Shown: positions 23,613-32,320 of the stretch, in pieces
How the letters are laid out: each line of letters opens with the position of its first letter
Numbering within the stretch: position 1 is the first letter of the stretch
Origin: Planotetraspora thailandica
GTDB lineage: Bacteria > Actinomycetota > Actinomycetes > Streptosporangiales > Streptosporangiaceae
DNA: 64,000 nucleotides
Direction of reading: 5' to 3'
Assembly (NCBI RefSeq): GCF_016863335.1
Contig: NZ_BOOR01000045.1
Location: 35,925-99,924, forward strand
The notes under the pieces: generated by a model
Seen by the model: only the letters and a program-made list of their open reading frames with translations
Databases searched by the model: none
Told to the model about the DNA's origin: nothing
Translations under genes and position numbers: made by a program

Positions 23613-24745
23613 TGACCCAGCCGACACCCGTGCGCTGCCCCGCGATCGAGCATCCAGATGTACCGCTCGCCGATCCCGAGGCGCTCGGCCCACTCCTGGC
23701 CAGGCTCGCCGCCGCCGACCCGGTCGAGGCCGACGAGACGTTCCCGGTGGGAACCGTACGGCAGGACGGGCGGGTCGACCTGTGCAAACAGGGGCTCGGC
23801 CTGGCCGGCGCTGCCCGGCTGCTGCCCGTGGCGACGGCCTCGCCGCACGCGGTTCACCTGCTGCTCGGCACCAACGCCGTCGGCTCGGAAGGCGCCCGGA
23901 TGATCGCCGGCGCACTCGGCCCCGGGCACGGCCTGCGCACGCTGTACCTGGGCTGCAACCGCATCGACGCCGACGGAGCCGCCGCGCTTGCCGACCGGCT
24001 GGCCGCCGACGACACCGTGCGCGCGTTGTGGCTCAAGCGCAACCCGATCGGCGACGCGGGAGCCCGGGCGCTGGCCGCCATGGTGCGCCGCAACACCTCC
24101 CTGCGCACGCTCGATCTGGTGAACACCGGTCTCACCACCGAAGGGCTGCGGGCGCTGCTCGACGCCCTCGCCGCCAGGCCGAGGCCGGTCGAGCGCCTCT
24201 ACCTCGGCGGCAACGGGCTCGACGCGGAGGCGGCGCCCCTGCTGGCCGCGCTGATCCGCGACGCCGGCGTGCGCGAGCTCTACCTGCCTGCCAACCACCT
24301 CGGCGACGAGGGCGCCGCGGTGCTCGCCGCCGCCTCCGACCCCGCCCGGCCCGTACGGCTCGGCCTCGGCGGCAACGGGATCGGCCCGGCCGGAGCGCGG
24401 GCGCTGGCCGGCGCCCTGGCCGGCATCGAGACGCTCGACCTCGGGAGGCCGCCGTCGGAGCGCAGCCTCGGCGCGCCCGCCAACGCCACCGGCGACGAAG
24501 GGGCGCGGGCCCTGGCCGAGGCCCTCGGCGGCAGCCCGCTGCGCCGCCTGGAGTTGCGCCACACGGGCGTCACCGGGCGGGGCGCCAAGACGCTGCTGGC
24601 GGGCATCGCGGGTGGCACCCGGCTGGAATACCTCGGACTCGGTCCCGGCGTGCCTCGCAAGGTGAAGCGCTCCATCGCGCCGCTGCTCCGCCCTGCCGCG
24701 GGCGGCCACCCCGACGTACTCGCGATCGGAAGCGTCTACCGATGA
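23612..24745 (+). CDS. Leucine-rich repeat protein, ribonuclease-inhibitor type (cassette gene 2)
   Basis: A 377-residue protein with about eight repeats of roughly 28 residues, of the form LRTLYLGCNRIDADGAAALADRLAADDT. This is the RI/RanGAP class of leucine-rich repeat, which folds as a horseshoe and binds other proteins. There is no signal peptide and no membrane segment. The first 70 residues carry no repeat and end in ADETFPVGTVRQDGRVDLCKQGLGLAGAARLL. The ATG at 23612 overlaps the SDR stop by one base, and the stop overlaps the ankyrin gene start (ATGA). A scaffolding or target-binding role within the cassette is inferred. Confidence 0.85.
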   Translation: MTQPTPVRCPAIEHPDVPLADPEALGPLLARLAAADPVEADETFPVGTVRQDGRVDLCKQGLGLAGAARLLPVATASPHAVHLLLGTNAVGSEGARMIAGALGPGHGLRTLYLGCNRIDADGAAALADRLAADDTVRALWLKRNPIGDAGARALAAMVRRNTSLRTLDLVNTGLTTEGLRALLDALAARPRPVERLYLGGNGLDAEAAPLLAALIRDAGVRELYLPANHLGDEGAAVLAAASDPARPVRLGLGGNGIGPAGARALAGALAGIETLDLGRPPSERSLGAPANATGDEGARALAEALGGSPLRRLELRHTGVTGRGAKTLLAGIAGGTRLEYLGLGPGVPRKVKRSIAPLLRPAAGGHPDVLAIGSVYR

Positions 24746-26466
24746 CGAGGACCAAACGCGGCACGACGTCGTTCGACGGAGAGGAGGCGGCCGCCTGGCA
24801 GCGGGTCCGGCGTTACGCGGTGCCGCGCTGGATGATCGAGCAGGCGACCGAGCGCCGCCTGGCCGGGGACTGGCGGGGCGCCTGCTCGGCGGCCGGCGTC
24901 GACGTCGCCTTCGATCCCGCCGCCGTCGCGAAGCGATACGGCGGCTCCGTCGCGGCCGAGGTCGAAGACGACCTCACGTATTTCGCGCCCGACCTGCTGC
25001 GCTGGCATCTGCCCCGGACGACTCCGTGGAACGGGACGCTCGCCGTCGGCCGGATCGTGGTTCTGGCGGAGTACCGGGCGAGGTCCCTCGGCTGGGGTCC
25101 CTCCCTGTTCGTCACGACGCCCCCGGTGGTCGAGGGAACGCAGCGGCTCACCCTGCACCTCGGGCTGGCGGATGCGAAGGACGAGCGAGACGCCGGCCGG
25201 TGGCGGGACGGGCGCGCCTGGCTGACGTCGCGCGACCTGTGGGACGTGCGGCGCGCCGGAGATCTGCGACTGCGCGCCGGCGGAGGTGAGAGGGTCCCGT
25301 TCTTCACCAGGGACGGACGACCGCTCGCCGAGGATGAACTGCCCGCGGCCGACCCCGGTCGTGACCACCCCGTCGCGCACACCGAATGGGTCTCACTGCT
25401 GCACGAGCGCGGCGAGGTCGAGGCGGCCTTGGCGGCCGTCGGTATCCAGCTCGACCTGCGAGAACCGGTCGTGCGCGGCTGGGGGTGGGGCGGCCTGACG
25501 CGACGGCTGGAGACGCTGCCGCTGAACCTGGCCGGGATCGAGCGGGAGACGGCCCGATTGGCCGACGAGACGGGCGAGCGGCGTTTCGAGATCGTCTACG
25601 GTTACGGCTCGAGGGTGGCGCTGGACCGCGCCCCCGATGAGGGAGCTCCGCGCGTCAGCACCGCCCAGGCAGGTGGGATCGTCCGGCTCCCCGACCTGTG
25701 CTGGCGCCGTCTACCCGACCTCGACCTGATGCGGCGCGGCCGCATCACCGCCGACCGCCTCCACCCTCTGGTCAGAACGGCGCTCTTCCCCGACCTGGCA
25801 CCCGGCGAGGGCCCGGCCGGACCGCCCGATCCCGAGCCTCCCGCCCCCGTGCGCGTCCGGTGCCGGGGCGAATGGCACCTGGTGTCGTCGGGCGGAGGAG
25901 TGCTTCGCATGCCCCACAGTGACGAGGAGCGGCGGCGGGAACGGGCGATGCGGGCCTTCGGCGGCGCCGTCGCGGGCTGCTTCGCCGTACGGGAGGCGTG
26001 GACGTCCGGGCGGGGGTGGCTGCCCAAGGACCTGCGCCGCCAGCGGCGCGACCTGTTCAGGCGGGTCCAGTACGGCGACACCCCAGGGGTGCTGTGCCTG
26101 CTGGACGCCGGGGCGGATCCCCGGGTGCGCGACGGCGACCTGCGCACGCTGCTGCACGGGCTGGCCTCGCTCGACCACGAGCTGCTGCTGCCGCGTCTGC
26201 TGGAGGCGGAGGTCGACCTGGAGGCCCGCGACGACCACGGACGGACCCCGCTGATGGCGGCCGTCTACGGGCACGGGAAGGAATCTCTCGTGCGCGCGCT
26301 GCTCGCCGCCGGCGCACGCACCGACGTGGTGGACGAGGCGGGCTGGTCCCTGAGCGACGTGATCCGGTGGGCGCGCCGAAGAGACCTGCGTTTTCTGCGC
26401 GACCAGGTCGACCGTGAGCATCCCGGCATAGGTCGCCCGCATCTGGTGAAGGACGACGAGGACTGA
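24742..26466 (+). CDS. Ankyrin-repeat protein with a novel N-terminal region (cassette gene 3)
   Basis: A 574-residue protein. Residues from about 438 to 545 form ankyrin repeats (FRRVQYGDTPGVLCLLDAGADPRVRDGDLRTLLHGLA, then LEARDDHGRTPLMAAVYGHGKESLVRALLAAGARTDVVDEAGWS). The first 430 residues match nothing I recognise. They are soluble, rich in Arg and Trp, and include DDLTYFAPDLLRWHLPRTTPWNGTLAVGRIVVLAEY and a central block around RDLWDVRRAGDLRLRAGG. The ATG at 24742 overlaps the upstream stop, and the stop overlaps the ATPase start (TGATG). The repeats suggest a protein-interaction tail; the N-terminal region could be the effector or a sensor. Confidence 0.8.
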   Translation: MTRTKRGTTSFDGEEAAAWQRVRRYAVPRWMIEQATERRLAGDWRGACSAAGVDVAFDPAAVAKRYGGSVAAEVEDDLTYFAPDLLRWHLPRTTPWNGTLAVGRIVVLAEYRARSLGWGPSLFVTTPPVVEGTQRLTLHLGLADAKDERDAGRWRDGRAWLTSRDLWDVRRAGDLRLRAGGGERVPFFTRDGRPLAEDELPAADPGRDHPVAHTEWVSLLHERGEVEAALAAVGIQLDLREPVVRGWGWGGLTRRLETLPLNLAGIERETARLADETGERRFEIVYGYGSRVALDRAPDEGAPRVSTAQAGGIVRLPDLCWRRLPDLDLMRRGRITADRLHPLVRTALFPDLAPGEGPAGPPDPEPPAPVRVRCRGEWHLVSSGGGVLRMPHSDEERRRERAMRAFGGAVAGCFAVREAWTSGRGWLPKDLRRQRRDLFRRVQYGDTPGVLCLLDAGADPRVRDGDLRTLLHGLASLDHELLLPRLLEAEVDLEARDDHGRTPLMAAVYGHGKESLVRALLAAGARTDVVDEAGWSLSDVIRWARRRDLRFLRDQVDREHPGIGRPHLVKDDED

Positions 26467-27662
26467 TGGACATCGCAGACGCACCGCCGAGCCCGCTCGC
26501 GGCGGCCGACGACCTCAACCGCCGGGCCCGGCTCTCGCGCACCGAGCCGGGCGGCAACCCCCAACTGGAGGCGCTGGCGCTGGCGGTGTCGGCCAACCAG
26601 CCCGTGCTGCTGTGGGGAGAGCCCGGCATCGGGAAGTCGGCGGGGCTGGAACGGCTCGCCTCCGGGCTCGGCGTCCCGCTGGAGACGGTCATCGCCAGCG
26701 TGCACGAGCCGTCCGACTTCGCCGGGCTGCCCATCGTCGGCGACGACCCGGCCACGACCGGCGTGCCGATGGCCCCGCCCGACTGGGCCGTGCGGCTGGT
26801 GCGGGCCGGGCGGGGCCTGGTGTTCTTCGACGAGTTGTCCTCCGCCCCGCCGGCTGTGCAGGCGGCGCTCCTGCGCGTCGTCCTGGAACGGCGAGTGGGC
26901 AGCCTCGTCCTGCCCGAGCAGGTGCGGATCGTCGCGGCGGCCAACCCGCCGTCGAGCGCCGCGGACGGCTGGCACCTGAGCCCGCCGCTGGCCAACCGGT
27001 TCGTCCACCTGCGATGGACCCACGACCCGCGCACGGTCGCACGCGGCATGGCGGGCGTCTGGCCGCACGTGCCGATCCCCGTCGTCGAACCGGCGAGGGT
27101 CAACGGCGCGCTCGCCCGGGCACGCGGCGCGATCTCCGGCTTCCTCACCGCGCGCCCCGGCCTGGTGCACCTCATGCCCGACGACGCCGAAGGCCGGGGC
27201 GGCGCCTGGCCGTCGCCGCGTACCTGGGAGATGGCCCTGCGGTTGCTCGCGGTCGCCCACGCGTGCGGCGCGGGGAAGGAGGCGGTCGCGACCGCGCTGG
27301 TCGGAGCGATCGGCGAGGGCGCCGGCATCGAGCTGCTGTCCTATCTCGAGCACCTCGACCTGCCCGACCCCGACCGGGTGCTGGCCAACCCGGAGGCCTT
27401 CAACCTGCCCGACCGCGGCGACCGGCAGTTGGCGTTCCTCACCGCCGTCGTGTCCGCCGTGCAGGCCGACCTCACCCAGCCCAGGTGGGAGGCCGGGTGG
27501 GCGGTGCTGGCCAAGGCGGTCGAGGCGGGCGTGCCCGACGTCGCCGCCCGCGCGGCCGTCGACCTCGCGGCGTTGCGCGACACCGACTGGCCCGTGCCAA
27601 GCGGTATCGACGCCTTCGTCGACCTGCTCCAGCTCTCGGGCGCGCTGGCGTCGGATGGCTGA
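26466..27662 (+). CDS. MoxR-type AAA+ ATPase (cassette gene 4)
   Basis: A 398-residue AAA+ protein. Walker A is GEPGIGKS (51-58) and Walker B is GLVFFDELSS (DE at 122-123). VRIVAAANPPSSAADGWHLSPPLANRFVHLRW holds the sensor and Arg-finger region. MoxR ATPases act as chaperones that remodel or insert cofactors into partner complexes and are usually encoded beside a von Willebrand factor A (VWA) protein, as here. The start overlaps the ankyrin stop by one base, and the last 8 bp overlap the VWA gene. Its likely partner is the downstream HExxH/VWA protein. Confidence 0.9.
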   Translation: MDIADAPPSPLAAADDLNRRARLSRTEPGGNPQLEALALAVSANQPVLLWGEPGIGKSAGLERLASGLGVPLETVIASVHEPSDFAGLPIVGDDPATTGVPMAPPDWAVRLVRAGRGLVFFDELSSAPPAVQAALLRVVLERRVGSLVLPEQVRIVAAANPPSSAADGWHLSPPLANRFVHLRWTHDPRTVARGMAGVWPHVPIPVVEPARVNGALARARGAISGFLTARPGLVHLMPDDAEGRGGAWPSPRTWEMALRLLAVAHACGAGKEAVATALVGAIGEGAGIELLSYLEHLDLPDPDRVLANPEAFNLPDRGDRQLAFLTAVVSAVQADLTQPRWEAGWAVLAKAVEAGVPDVAARAAVDLAALRDTDWPVPSGIDAFVDLLQLSGALASDG

Positions 27663-28845
27663 CGACGATTCCGGGCTCGACCGGGTCAAGCTGCTGGCCG
27701 CCCGCTACCGCGCGGTGCTCGACCGCCCCTACCTCGCCTCCGGCCTGTACGCGTTGACGATCGTGCCGAGCCGGGCCGTGCCGGCGATGGGTGTCGACCG
27801 GAGGTGGCGCTGCTACGTCTCGCCCGCCTTCGTCGACGCGACCCCGGTGGAGGAACTGGCCGGCGTCTGGATCCATGAGGTGGCACATCTCCTGCGCGAC
27901 CACCACGGCCGGGCCGATCGGCTGCCCGCCGCAGCCCACCGCGATCGCCTGCGCGTCAACGTCGCCCAGGACTGCGAGATCAACGACGACCTGCTCGCCG
28001 ACGGCTTGGCGCTGCCCCCAGGCCGGATGGAGCCGGGCGCGTTCGGCCTGCCGCCCGGCCTGCTGTTCGAGGCGTACCTGCCGCAGATTCCGCCCCTGCC
28101 GCATGCGCACGACTGCGGGTCCGGCGCCCACGGAAGGCCCTCGCCCTGGGAGCCTGCCGACTCCGCCGGCGGCGTCGGCCCGGTGGAGGCCGATGCGCTC
28201 CGCCGTACGACCGCGCAGGCGATGCGGGCTCACCTGCGCGGTCGCGGCGACCTCCCCGGAGGGTGGCGGCGATGGGCGGACCAGGTCCTCGAACCGGTCG
28301 TGAACTGGCGCAGGATGCTGGCGGGCGCGGTCAGGGAGGCGGTGGCCTGGGCCGGGGGCGCGGTCGACTACACCTACCGCAGGCCGTCGCGCCGCACACC
28401 CGCCCTGCGCGGGGTCGTGCTGCCGAGCCTGCGCCGGCCGCTGCCCCGTGTGGCCGTCGTGGTCGACACCTCCGGGTCGATGCGAGAGGACGACCTGGCG
28501 GCGGCGATGGCGGAGGTCACCGGAGTGCTGCGCGAGGTCGGCATCCGGGGCAACCGGGTCACGGTGCTCGCGTGCGACGCCGACGTGCACGCCGTGTCCC
28601 GGGTGACCGACGCCGCCCAGGTCACGTTGTCCGGCGGAGGCGGCACCGACATGCGCGCCGGCATCGCGGCCGCGCTCGCGGCGCGCGACCGGCCCAGCGT
28701 GGTGATCGTGCTCACCGACGGCCACACCCCCTGGCCCGGCGAGCCGCCGTCGTGCCGGGTGATCTGCGTCCTGATCGGCGCGGGCCACACCGGGCCTCCC
28801 GACCCGCCCGCGTGGGCGGAGACCGTACGCGTGCCGGCCGCGTGA
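27655..28845 (+). CDS. HExxH metallopeptidase-like/VWA protein, DUF2201 type (cassette gene 5)
   Basis: A 396-residue protein of two parts. The N-terminal half has a zinc-peptidase motif, W-I-H74-E75-V-A-H78-L-L-R-D-H, followed by VNVAQDCEINDDL, a likely third-ligand region. The C-terminal half is a VWA-like domain with the metal-ion-dependent adhesion motif D271-T-S-G-S-M276, and GGGGTDMRAGI and LTDGHTPW further on. This pairing is known as DUF2201 and typically stands next to a MoxR ATPase. It would bind a divalent metal and a protein partner; peptidase activity is unproven for the family. It ends the cassette, 4 bp from the stop of a converging SDR gene. Confidence 0.9.
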   Translation: MADDDSGLDRVKLLAARYRAVLDRPYLASGLYALTIVPSRAVPAMGVDRRWRCYVSPAFVDATPVEELAGVWIHEVAHLLRDHHGRADRLPAAAHRDRLRVNVAQDCEINDDLLADGLALPPGRMEPGAFGLPPGLLFEAYLPQIPPLPHAHDCGSGAHGRPSPWEPADSAGGVGPVEADALRRTTAQAMRAHLRGRGDLPGGWRRWADQVLEPVVNWRRMLAGAVREAVAWAGGAVDYTYRRPSRRTPALRGVVLPSLRRPLPRVAVVVDTSGSMREDDLAAAMAEVTGVLREVGIRGNRVTVLACDADVHAVSRVTDAAQVTLSGGGGTDMRAGIAAALAARDRPSVVIVLTDGHTPWPGEPPSCRVICVLIGAGHTGPPDPPAWAETVRVPAA

Positions 28846-28849
28846 CCCG

Positions 28850-29692
28850 TCAGGACTCGTCGGCGGGGAAGTCGGCCGACCTGCTGACCTCGGCCCATTT
28901 CTCGGCCTCCGCCGCGCGCACCCGGGACGCCTCCGCGGCCATCTCGACCGCACGCGCGCCGAGCAGGAGGCGCAGGGGCGGCTCGTCCAGACGCACGACG
29001 TCGAGGATGATCCTGGCCGCCCTGGCGGGGTCGCCCGGCCACTCGTGCGCGGTCGACGCGCGGTAGCGGTTCATCGCGCCGATCGTCTCCTCGTAGTCCG
29101 CGCTCACCGGTGGGGTCTGCATGGACGAGCCGGCCCAGTCGGTGCGGAAGGCGCCCGGCTCGATGATGGTGACCTTGACCCCGAACGGCTTCACCTCGTT
29201 GCTGAGGACCTCGGAGAAGCCTTCGACCCCCCACTTGGCGGTCTGGTACGCGCCCATGCCCGGCGTGCCGCCCACGCGTCCGCCGATGGAGGAGAACTGG
29301 ATGAAGTGGCCCGAGCGCTGTCCGCGCAGCACGGGCAGGGCGGCCTTGGTGACGTTGACCACGCCGAACAGGTTCGTCTCGATCTGCGCGCGGAAGTCGT
29401 CGTCGGTGAAGTCCTCGATGGAGGTGCTGCCGGCGTAGCCGGCGTTGTTCACGACGACGTCGAGTGCGCCGAACGTGTCCACCGCCGTCGCCACGGCGGC
29501 GCGGGCGGCCGCCGCGTCGGTGACGTCGAGGGCGACCGCGCGTACGGCCTGGCCGTACTTGTGCACGAGCTCGTCGAGCTCCTCGGGGCGGCGCGCGGTG
29601 GCGACCACCTGGTCCCCGTCGTCGAGCGCGGCCTTGGCGAGCTCCCATCCGAACCCACGGGAGCTGCCGGTGATGAGCCATGTCCTGGCCAT
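28850..29692 (-). CDS. Classical short-chain dehydrogenase/reductase
   Basis: A 280-residue SDR starting MARTWLITGSSRGFGWELAKAALDDGDQVVATAR at the ATG at 29692; the frame runs further upstream into the regulator. It has TGSSRGFG (cofactor loop), NNAGYAGS, the catalytic Ser in IQFSSIGGRVGG and Y-Q-T-A-K of GAYQTAKWGVEGFSE. The Arg after the second strand favours NADP. It reduces or oxidises an unknown ketone or alcohol. It is divergent from a TetR-type regulator, and two copies of an 18-bp operator lie between them, so it is probably the regulator's target. Confidence 0.9.
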   Translation of the reverse strand: MARTWLITGSSRGFGWELAKAALDDGDQVVATARRPEELDELVHKYGQAVRAVALDVTDAAAARAAVATAVDTFGALDVVVNNAGYAGSTSIEDFTDDDFRAQIETNLFGVVNVTKAALPVLRGQRSGHFIQFSSIGGRVGGTPGMGAYQTAKWGVEGFSEVLSNEVKPFGVKVTIIEPGAFRTDWAGSSMQTPPVSADYEETIGAMNRYRASTAHEWPGDPARAARIILDVVRLDEPPLRLLLGARAVEMAAEASRVRAAEAEKWAEVSRSADFPADES

Positions 29693-29712
29693 GGGTGGTT
29701 CCTGCCTTCCAG

Positions 29713-29785
29713 CAACTAACTGACTAGTTGGATGTATTGCAGGAAACACCCTTGCTGCGATGTCTGTCAACTGACTGGTTAGTTG
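29713..29785. promoter_or_regulatory. Two TetR-type operators between the SDR gene and its regulator
   Basis: CAACTAACTGACTAGTTG (29713-29730) and CAACTGACTGGTTAGTTG (29768-29785) are both imperfect palindromes with CAACT and AGTTG ends. Their centres are 55 bp apart. They straddle the promoters of the divergent genes and are the likely sites of the TetR-type protein encoded at 29807. Confidence 0.75.
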
Positions 29786-29806
29786 TCTGGGTGTAGGCTT
29801 CCCCGC

Positions 29807-30388
29807 ATGGCGCGTGATGCTGAGCGGACCAAGAAGCGGCTGCTGGAGGCGGCGGCGGCGGAGTTCGCCGCGCTCGGCATCGCCGGAGCCCGGGTGGACC
29901 GCATCGCTCATTCGGCAGGATGCAACAAGGCGATGATCTACGCCTACTTCGGCAACAAGGACCAGCTGTTCGACGCCGTCTTCACGCAGCTGGTCGCCGC
30001 GACGGTCGAGCGGGCGCCGTTCGACGCCGCCGACCTCGCGGCCTACGCCGGGAGACTGTTCGACCGTTACGAGGCCGACCCCGCGACCGTGCGCCTGTCC
30101 ACCTGGTATCGGCTGGAGCGGCCGCAGGGGGTCTCGCTGCAGGCGGTCGTGGCCTCCAACAAGAGCAAGCTCGAAAAGATCGAACGCGCCCAGCGGGAGG
30201 GCCTCGTGCCCGCGCATTATGCGCCCGTCGAGCTCCTGACTCTGGTCATCGCGACCGCCGGGGCATGGGCGTCGGTGAACCCCGAGCTCGGGTCGGACGC
30301 TCCCGCCGACCGCGAGCGCCGCAGGGTCGTCGTCGTCGACGCCGTACGGCGACTGCTCGGCACTCCGGAGGACCCGGGGCCGACGTGA
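29807..30388 (+). CDS. TetR family transcriptional regulator
   Basis: A 193-residue repressor. The N-terminal helix-turn-helix is TKKRLLEAAAAEFAALGIAGARVDRIAHSAGCNKAMIYAYFGNKDQLFDAVF. The C-terminal ligand domain fits the TetR C-terminal family often seen with SDR or efflux genes (WYRLERPQGVSLQAVVASNKSKLEKIERAQREG). It faces the SDR gene, with two matching operators in the gap, so local autoregulation and control of the SDR are likely. The ligand is unknown. Confidence 0.9.
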   Translation: MARDAERTKKRLLEAAAAEFAALGIAGARVDRIAHSAGCNKAMIYAYFGNKDQLFDAVFTQLVAATVERAPFDAADLAAYAGRLFDRYEADPATVRLSTWYRLERPQGVSLQAVVASNKSKLEKIERAQREGLVPAHYAPVELLTLVIATAGAWASVNPELGSDAPADRERRRVVVVDAVRRLLGTPEDPGPT

Positions 30389-30421
30389 CGTGCGGAACCC
30401 GTCGTCGTGAAGTGCGGGAGT

Positions 30422-30450
30422 GCGCGGCCCGGCTCGGTCCCGGGCCGCGC
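30422..30450. terminator. Bidirectional terminator between the TetR and SIS genes
   Basis: A perfect 11-bp stem (30422-30432 with 30440-30450) on a 7-nt loop, between converging genes. Confidence 0.85.
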
Positions 30451-30484
30451 CGTACGCCCCGATGAGCGCGTGTGGCTCCCGCGG

Positions 30485-31366
30485 TCAGCCGGGCAGGATC
30501 ACCGACCGGGTGAGGTGCAGCGGGCGGTCGGGGTCGAGCCCGGCGGCCCGGGCCCGCGCGACGGCCAGGCGCTGGATCCTGATCAGCTCGGCCATGGGGT
30601 CGAGCGTGCTCTCCAGGAGGGAGCCGCCCGTGGCCTCGACCTGCTCGCGCAGCCCGTCGGGAGCCGTGCCCAGCATCCAGGTGACGCGGCCGGGCCCGGC
30701 GATGGCGATGGGGCCGTGGCGATATTCCATCGCCAGGTAGGCCTCCGTCCACGCCCGCGCCGCCTCCCGCATCTTCAGCGCGGCCTCCCGTGCCAGGCCG
30801 TACGACCAGCCGGAACCGAGGAAGGAGAACTGCTCGGCGGCGACCAGTTCGGCGGGCAGCGGTTCGGCGAGCGCCTGCTCGGCGTCGGCGACCGCCGAGG
30901 TCAGGTCCTCCCCGAGATGCGTGCGCAGCAGGGCCAGCTGCGTGGTCGCGAACCGGGTCTGCACCACCGACCGCTCGTCGGCGAAGTCGAGCGCCACGAT
31001 CTCGTCGGCGAGCTCCGACACCGGCGTCGCCGGATCGGCCGTGACGGCGGTGGTCCGCACGGAGCCGGAGGCTCTGGCGCGCCGCAGCACGTCGAGAACC
31101 TCGGTGGTCGTTCCTGACCTGGTCAGCGCCAGGATCCGGTCATAGGTGCGGCCGAGGGGGGTCTCCGACGCGGGGAAGGCGTCGGTCTCGCCGTGGCCCG
31201 CGCGCTCACGCAGCGCCGCGTAGCTTTGGGCCACGAACCACGAGGTGCCGCAGCCGATGACCGCGACGCGCTCGCCGGGGGAGGGCAGGGCGTGGGTGGG
31301 GATGGCGGCGACCTTGCGCCAGCAGTCCGGCTGGGAGGCGATCTCTGCCTCGGTGTGGGTGGTCAT
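30485..31366 (-). CDS. SIS-domain sugar-phosphate isomerase/deaminase (AgaS-like)
   Basis: A 293-residue protein with two SIS domains, like the isomerase half of glucosamine-6-phosphate synthase and like AgaS. It begins MTTHTEAEIASQPDCWRKVA at the ATG at 31366, with GGAGG before it. Sugar-phosphate loops are VIGCGTSWFVAQSYAALRER, LTRSGTTTEVLDVLRRAR and FLGSGWSYGLAREAALKMREA, and EAYLAMEYRHGP holds the catalytic Glu/His region. It probably converts an amino-sugar phosphate such as galactosamine 6-phosphate to a ketose phosphate (tagatose 6-phosphate), which the kinase and aldolase at 20-21.9 kb could process. It is divergent from the DeoR regulator and carries the shared 38-bp operator. Confidence 0.83.
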   Translation of the reverse strand: MTTHTEAEIASQPDCWRKVAAIPTHALPSPGERVAVIGCGTSWFVAQSYAALRERAGHGETDAFPASETPLGRTYDRILALTRSGTTTEVLDVLRRARASGSVRTTAVTADPATPVSELADEIVALDFADERSVVQTRFATTQLALLRTHLGEDLTSAVADAEQALAEPLPAELVAAEQFSFLGSGWSYGLAREAALKMREAARAWTEAYLAMEYRHGPIAIAGPGRVTWMLGTAPDGLREQVEATGGSLLESTLDPMAELIRIQRLAVARARAAGLDPDRPLHLTRSVILPG

Positions 31367-31391
31367 GCCGGCCTCCAGGAGAGTTCGTTTA

Positions 31392-31429
31392 TGCATATTT
31401 CATAGCATTATTGAACATATATGTGCAGA
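31392..31429. promoter_or_regulatory. 38-bp operator-like element, copy 2
   Basis: It begins TGCATATTTCATAGCATTA and ends ATATGTGCAGA, differing from copy 1 (21918-21955) at 5 of 38 positions. It lies about 45 bp upstream of the SIS start and between that gene and the DeoR gene. On the minus strand TATGAAAT could serve as the -10 box, which would place a bound repressor over the promoter. Confidence 0.7.
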
Positions 31430-31515
31430 GTCGGGGTCGGTCTTCCACCTGTGCCAGGCTGGTGCCCGGTGGCGGACGGCCCGAGCGGACGGGCGAGCGG
31501 ACAAGGTGAGGGTGC

Positions 31516-32286
31516 GTGAGCAGGTACGAGCGGTGGAACGCGATCCTCGAGCTCCTCGCCGCAGAAGGGCGGTTGTCGGTCGAGCAGGCCGCCCAGTCGC
31601 TGGAAGTCTCCACGGCGACGATCAGGCGCGACTTCGACCAGCTGGCCCAGCAGCAGCTGCTCATGCGCACGCGCGGCGGCGCGGTCACCCAGAGCGTCAG
31701 CTACGACTTGCCCTTGCGCTACAAGACGGCCCGGCATGCGGGGGAGAAGCAGCGCATCGCCGCGGCGGCGGCCCAGCTGGTCGAGCAGGGCACGGTGGTC
31801 GGCATGAACGGCGGCACGACCACCTCGGAGGTCGCGCGGGCGCTGGCCACGGTGGCCGAGCCGGAGATCGGGTTCACCATCGTCACCAACGCCCTGAACA
31901 TCGCGGCGGAACTCACCGTGCGCCAGCACGTGAAGATCGTGGTCACGGGAGGCGTCGCCCGTCCCCAGTCGTACGAGCTGATCGGCCCGCTCGCGTCCGG
32001 CGTGCTGGAACAGATCGGCATCGACATCGCCTTCCTGGGCGTGGACGCGCTCGACGTGGAGGCGGGGGCCACGGCCCACCACGAAGGTGAGGCGAGCGTG
32101 AACAGTCTGCTCATCGGGAGGGCCGCGCGTGTGGTGGTGGTCGCCGACTCGTCCAAGGTCGGCCGCAGGGCCTTCGCCCGCATCTGCCCGATCGGCGAGA
32201 TCGACACGCTCGTCACCGACGACGGCCTGCCCGACGAGGAGGCCGCCCGTCTCACCGAGGCCGGCGTCACAGTGATCCGCGCCTGA
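31516..32286 (+). CDS. DeoR/GlpR family regulator (AgaR-like)
   Basis: A 256-residue sugar-phosphate-responsive repressor. The GTG start gives SRYERWNAILELLAAEGRLSVEQAAQSLEVSTATIRRDFDQLAQQQLLMRTRGGAV, the DeoR winged helix. The C-terminal DeoRC domain, related to sugar isomerases, has GMNGGTTTSEVARAL, TNALNIAAEL, VVTGGVARPQSYELIGPLA and VVADSSKVGRRAF, the effector-binding loops. It is divergent from the SIS gene with the operator in between, and the same operator is found before the tagatose/fructose phosphate kinase. Array B begins 35 bp after its stop. Confidence 0.9.
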   Translation: MSRYERWNAILELLAAEGRLSVEQAAQSLEVSTATIRRDFDQLAQQQLLMRTRGGAVTQSVSYDLPLRYKTARHAGEKQRIAAAAAQLVEQGTVVGMNGGTTTSEVARALATVAEPEIGFTIVTNALNIAAELTVRQHVKIVVTGGVARPQSYELIGPLASGVLEQIGIDIAFLGVDALDVEAGATAHHEGEASVNSLLIGRAARVVVVADSSKVGRRAFARICPIGEIDTLVTDDGLPDEEAARLTEAGVTVIRA

Positions 32287-32320
32287 GCCCCTCATTGGGT
32301 GTGATCGCCAAGCACTTGCC

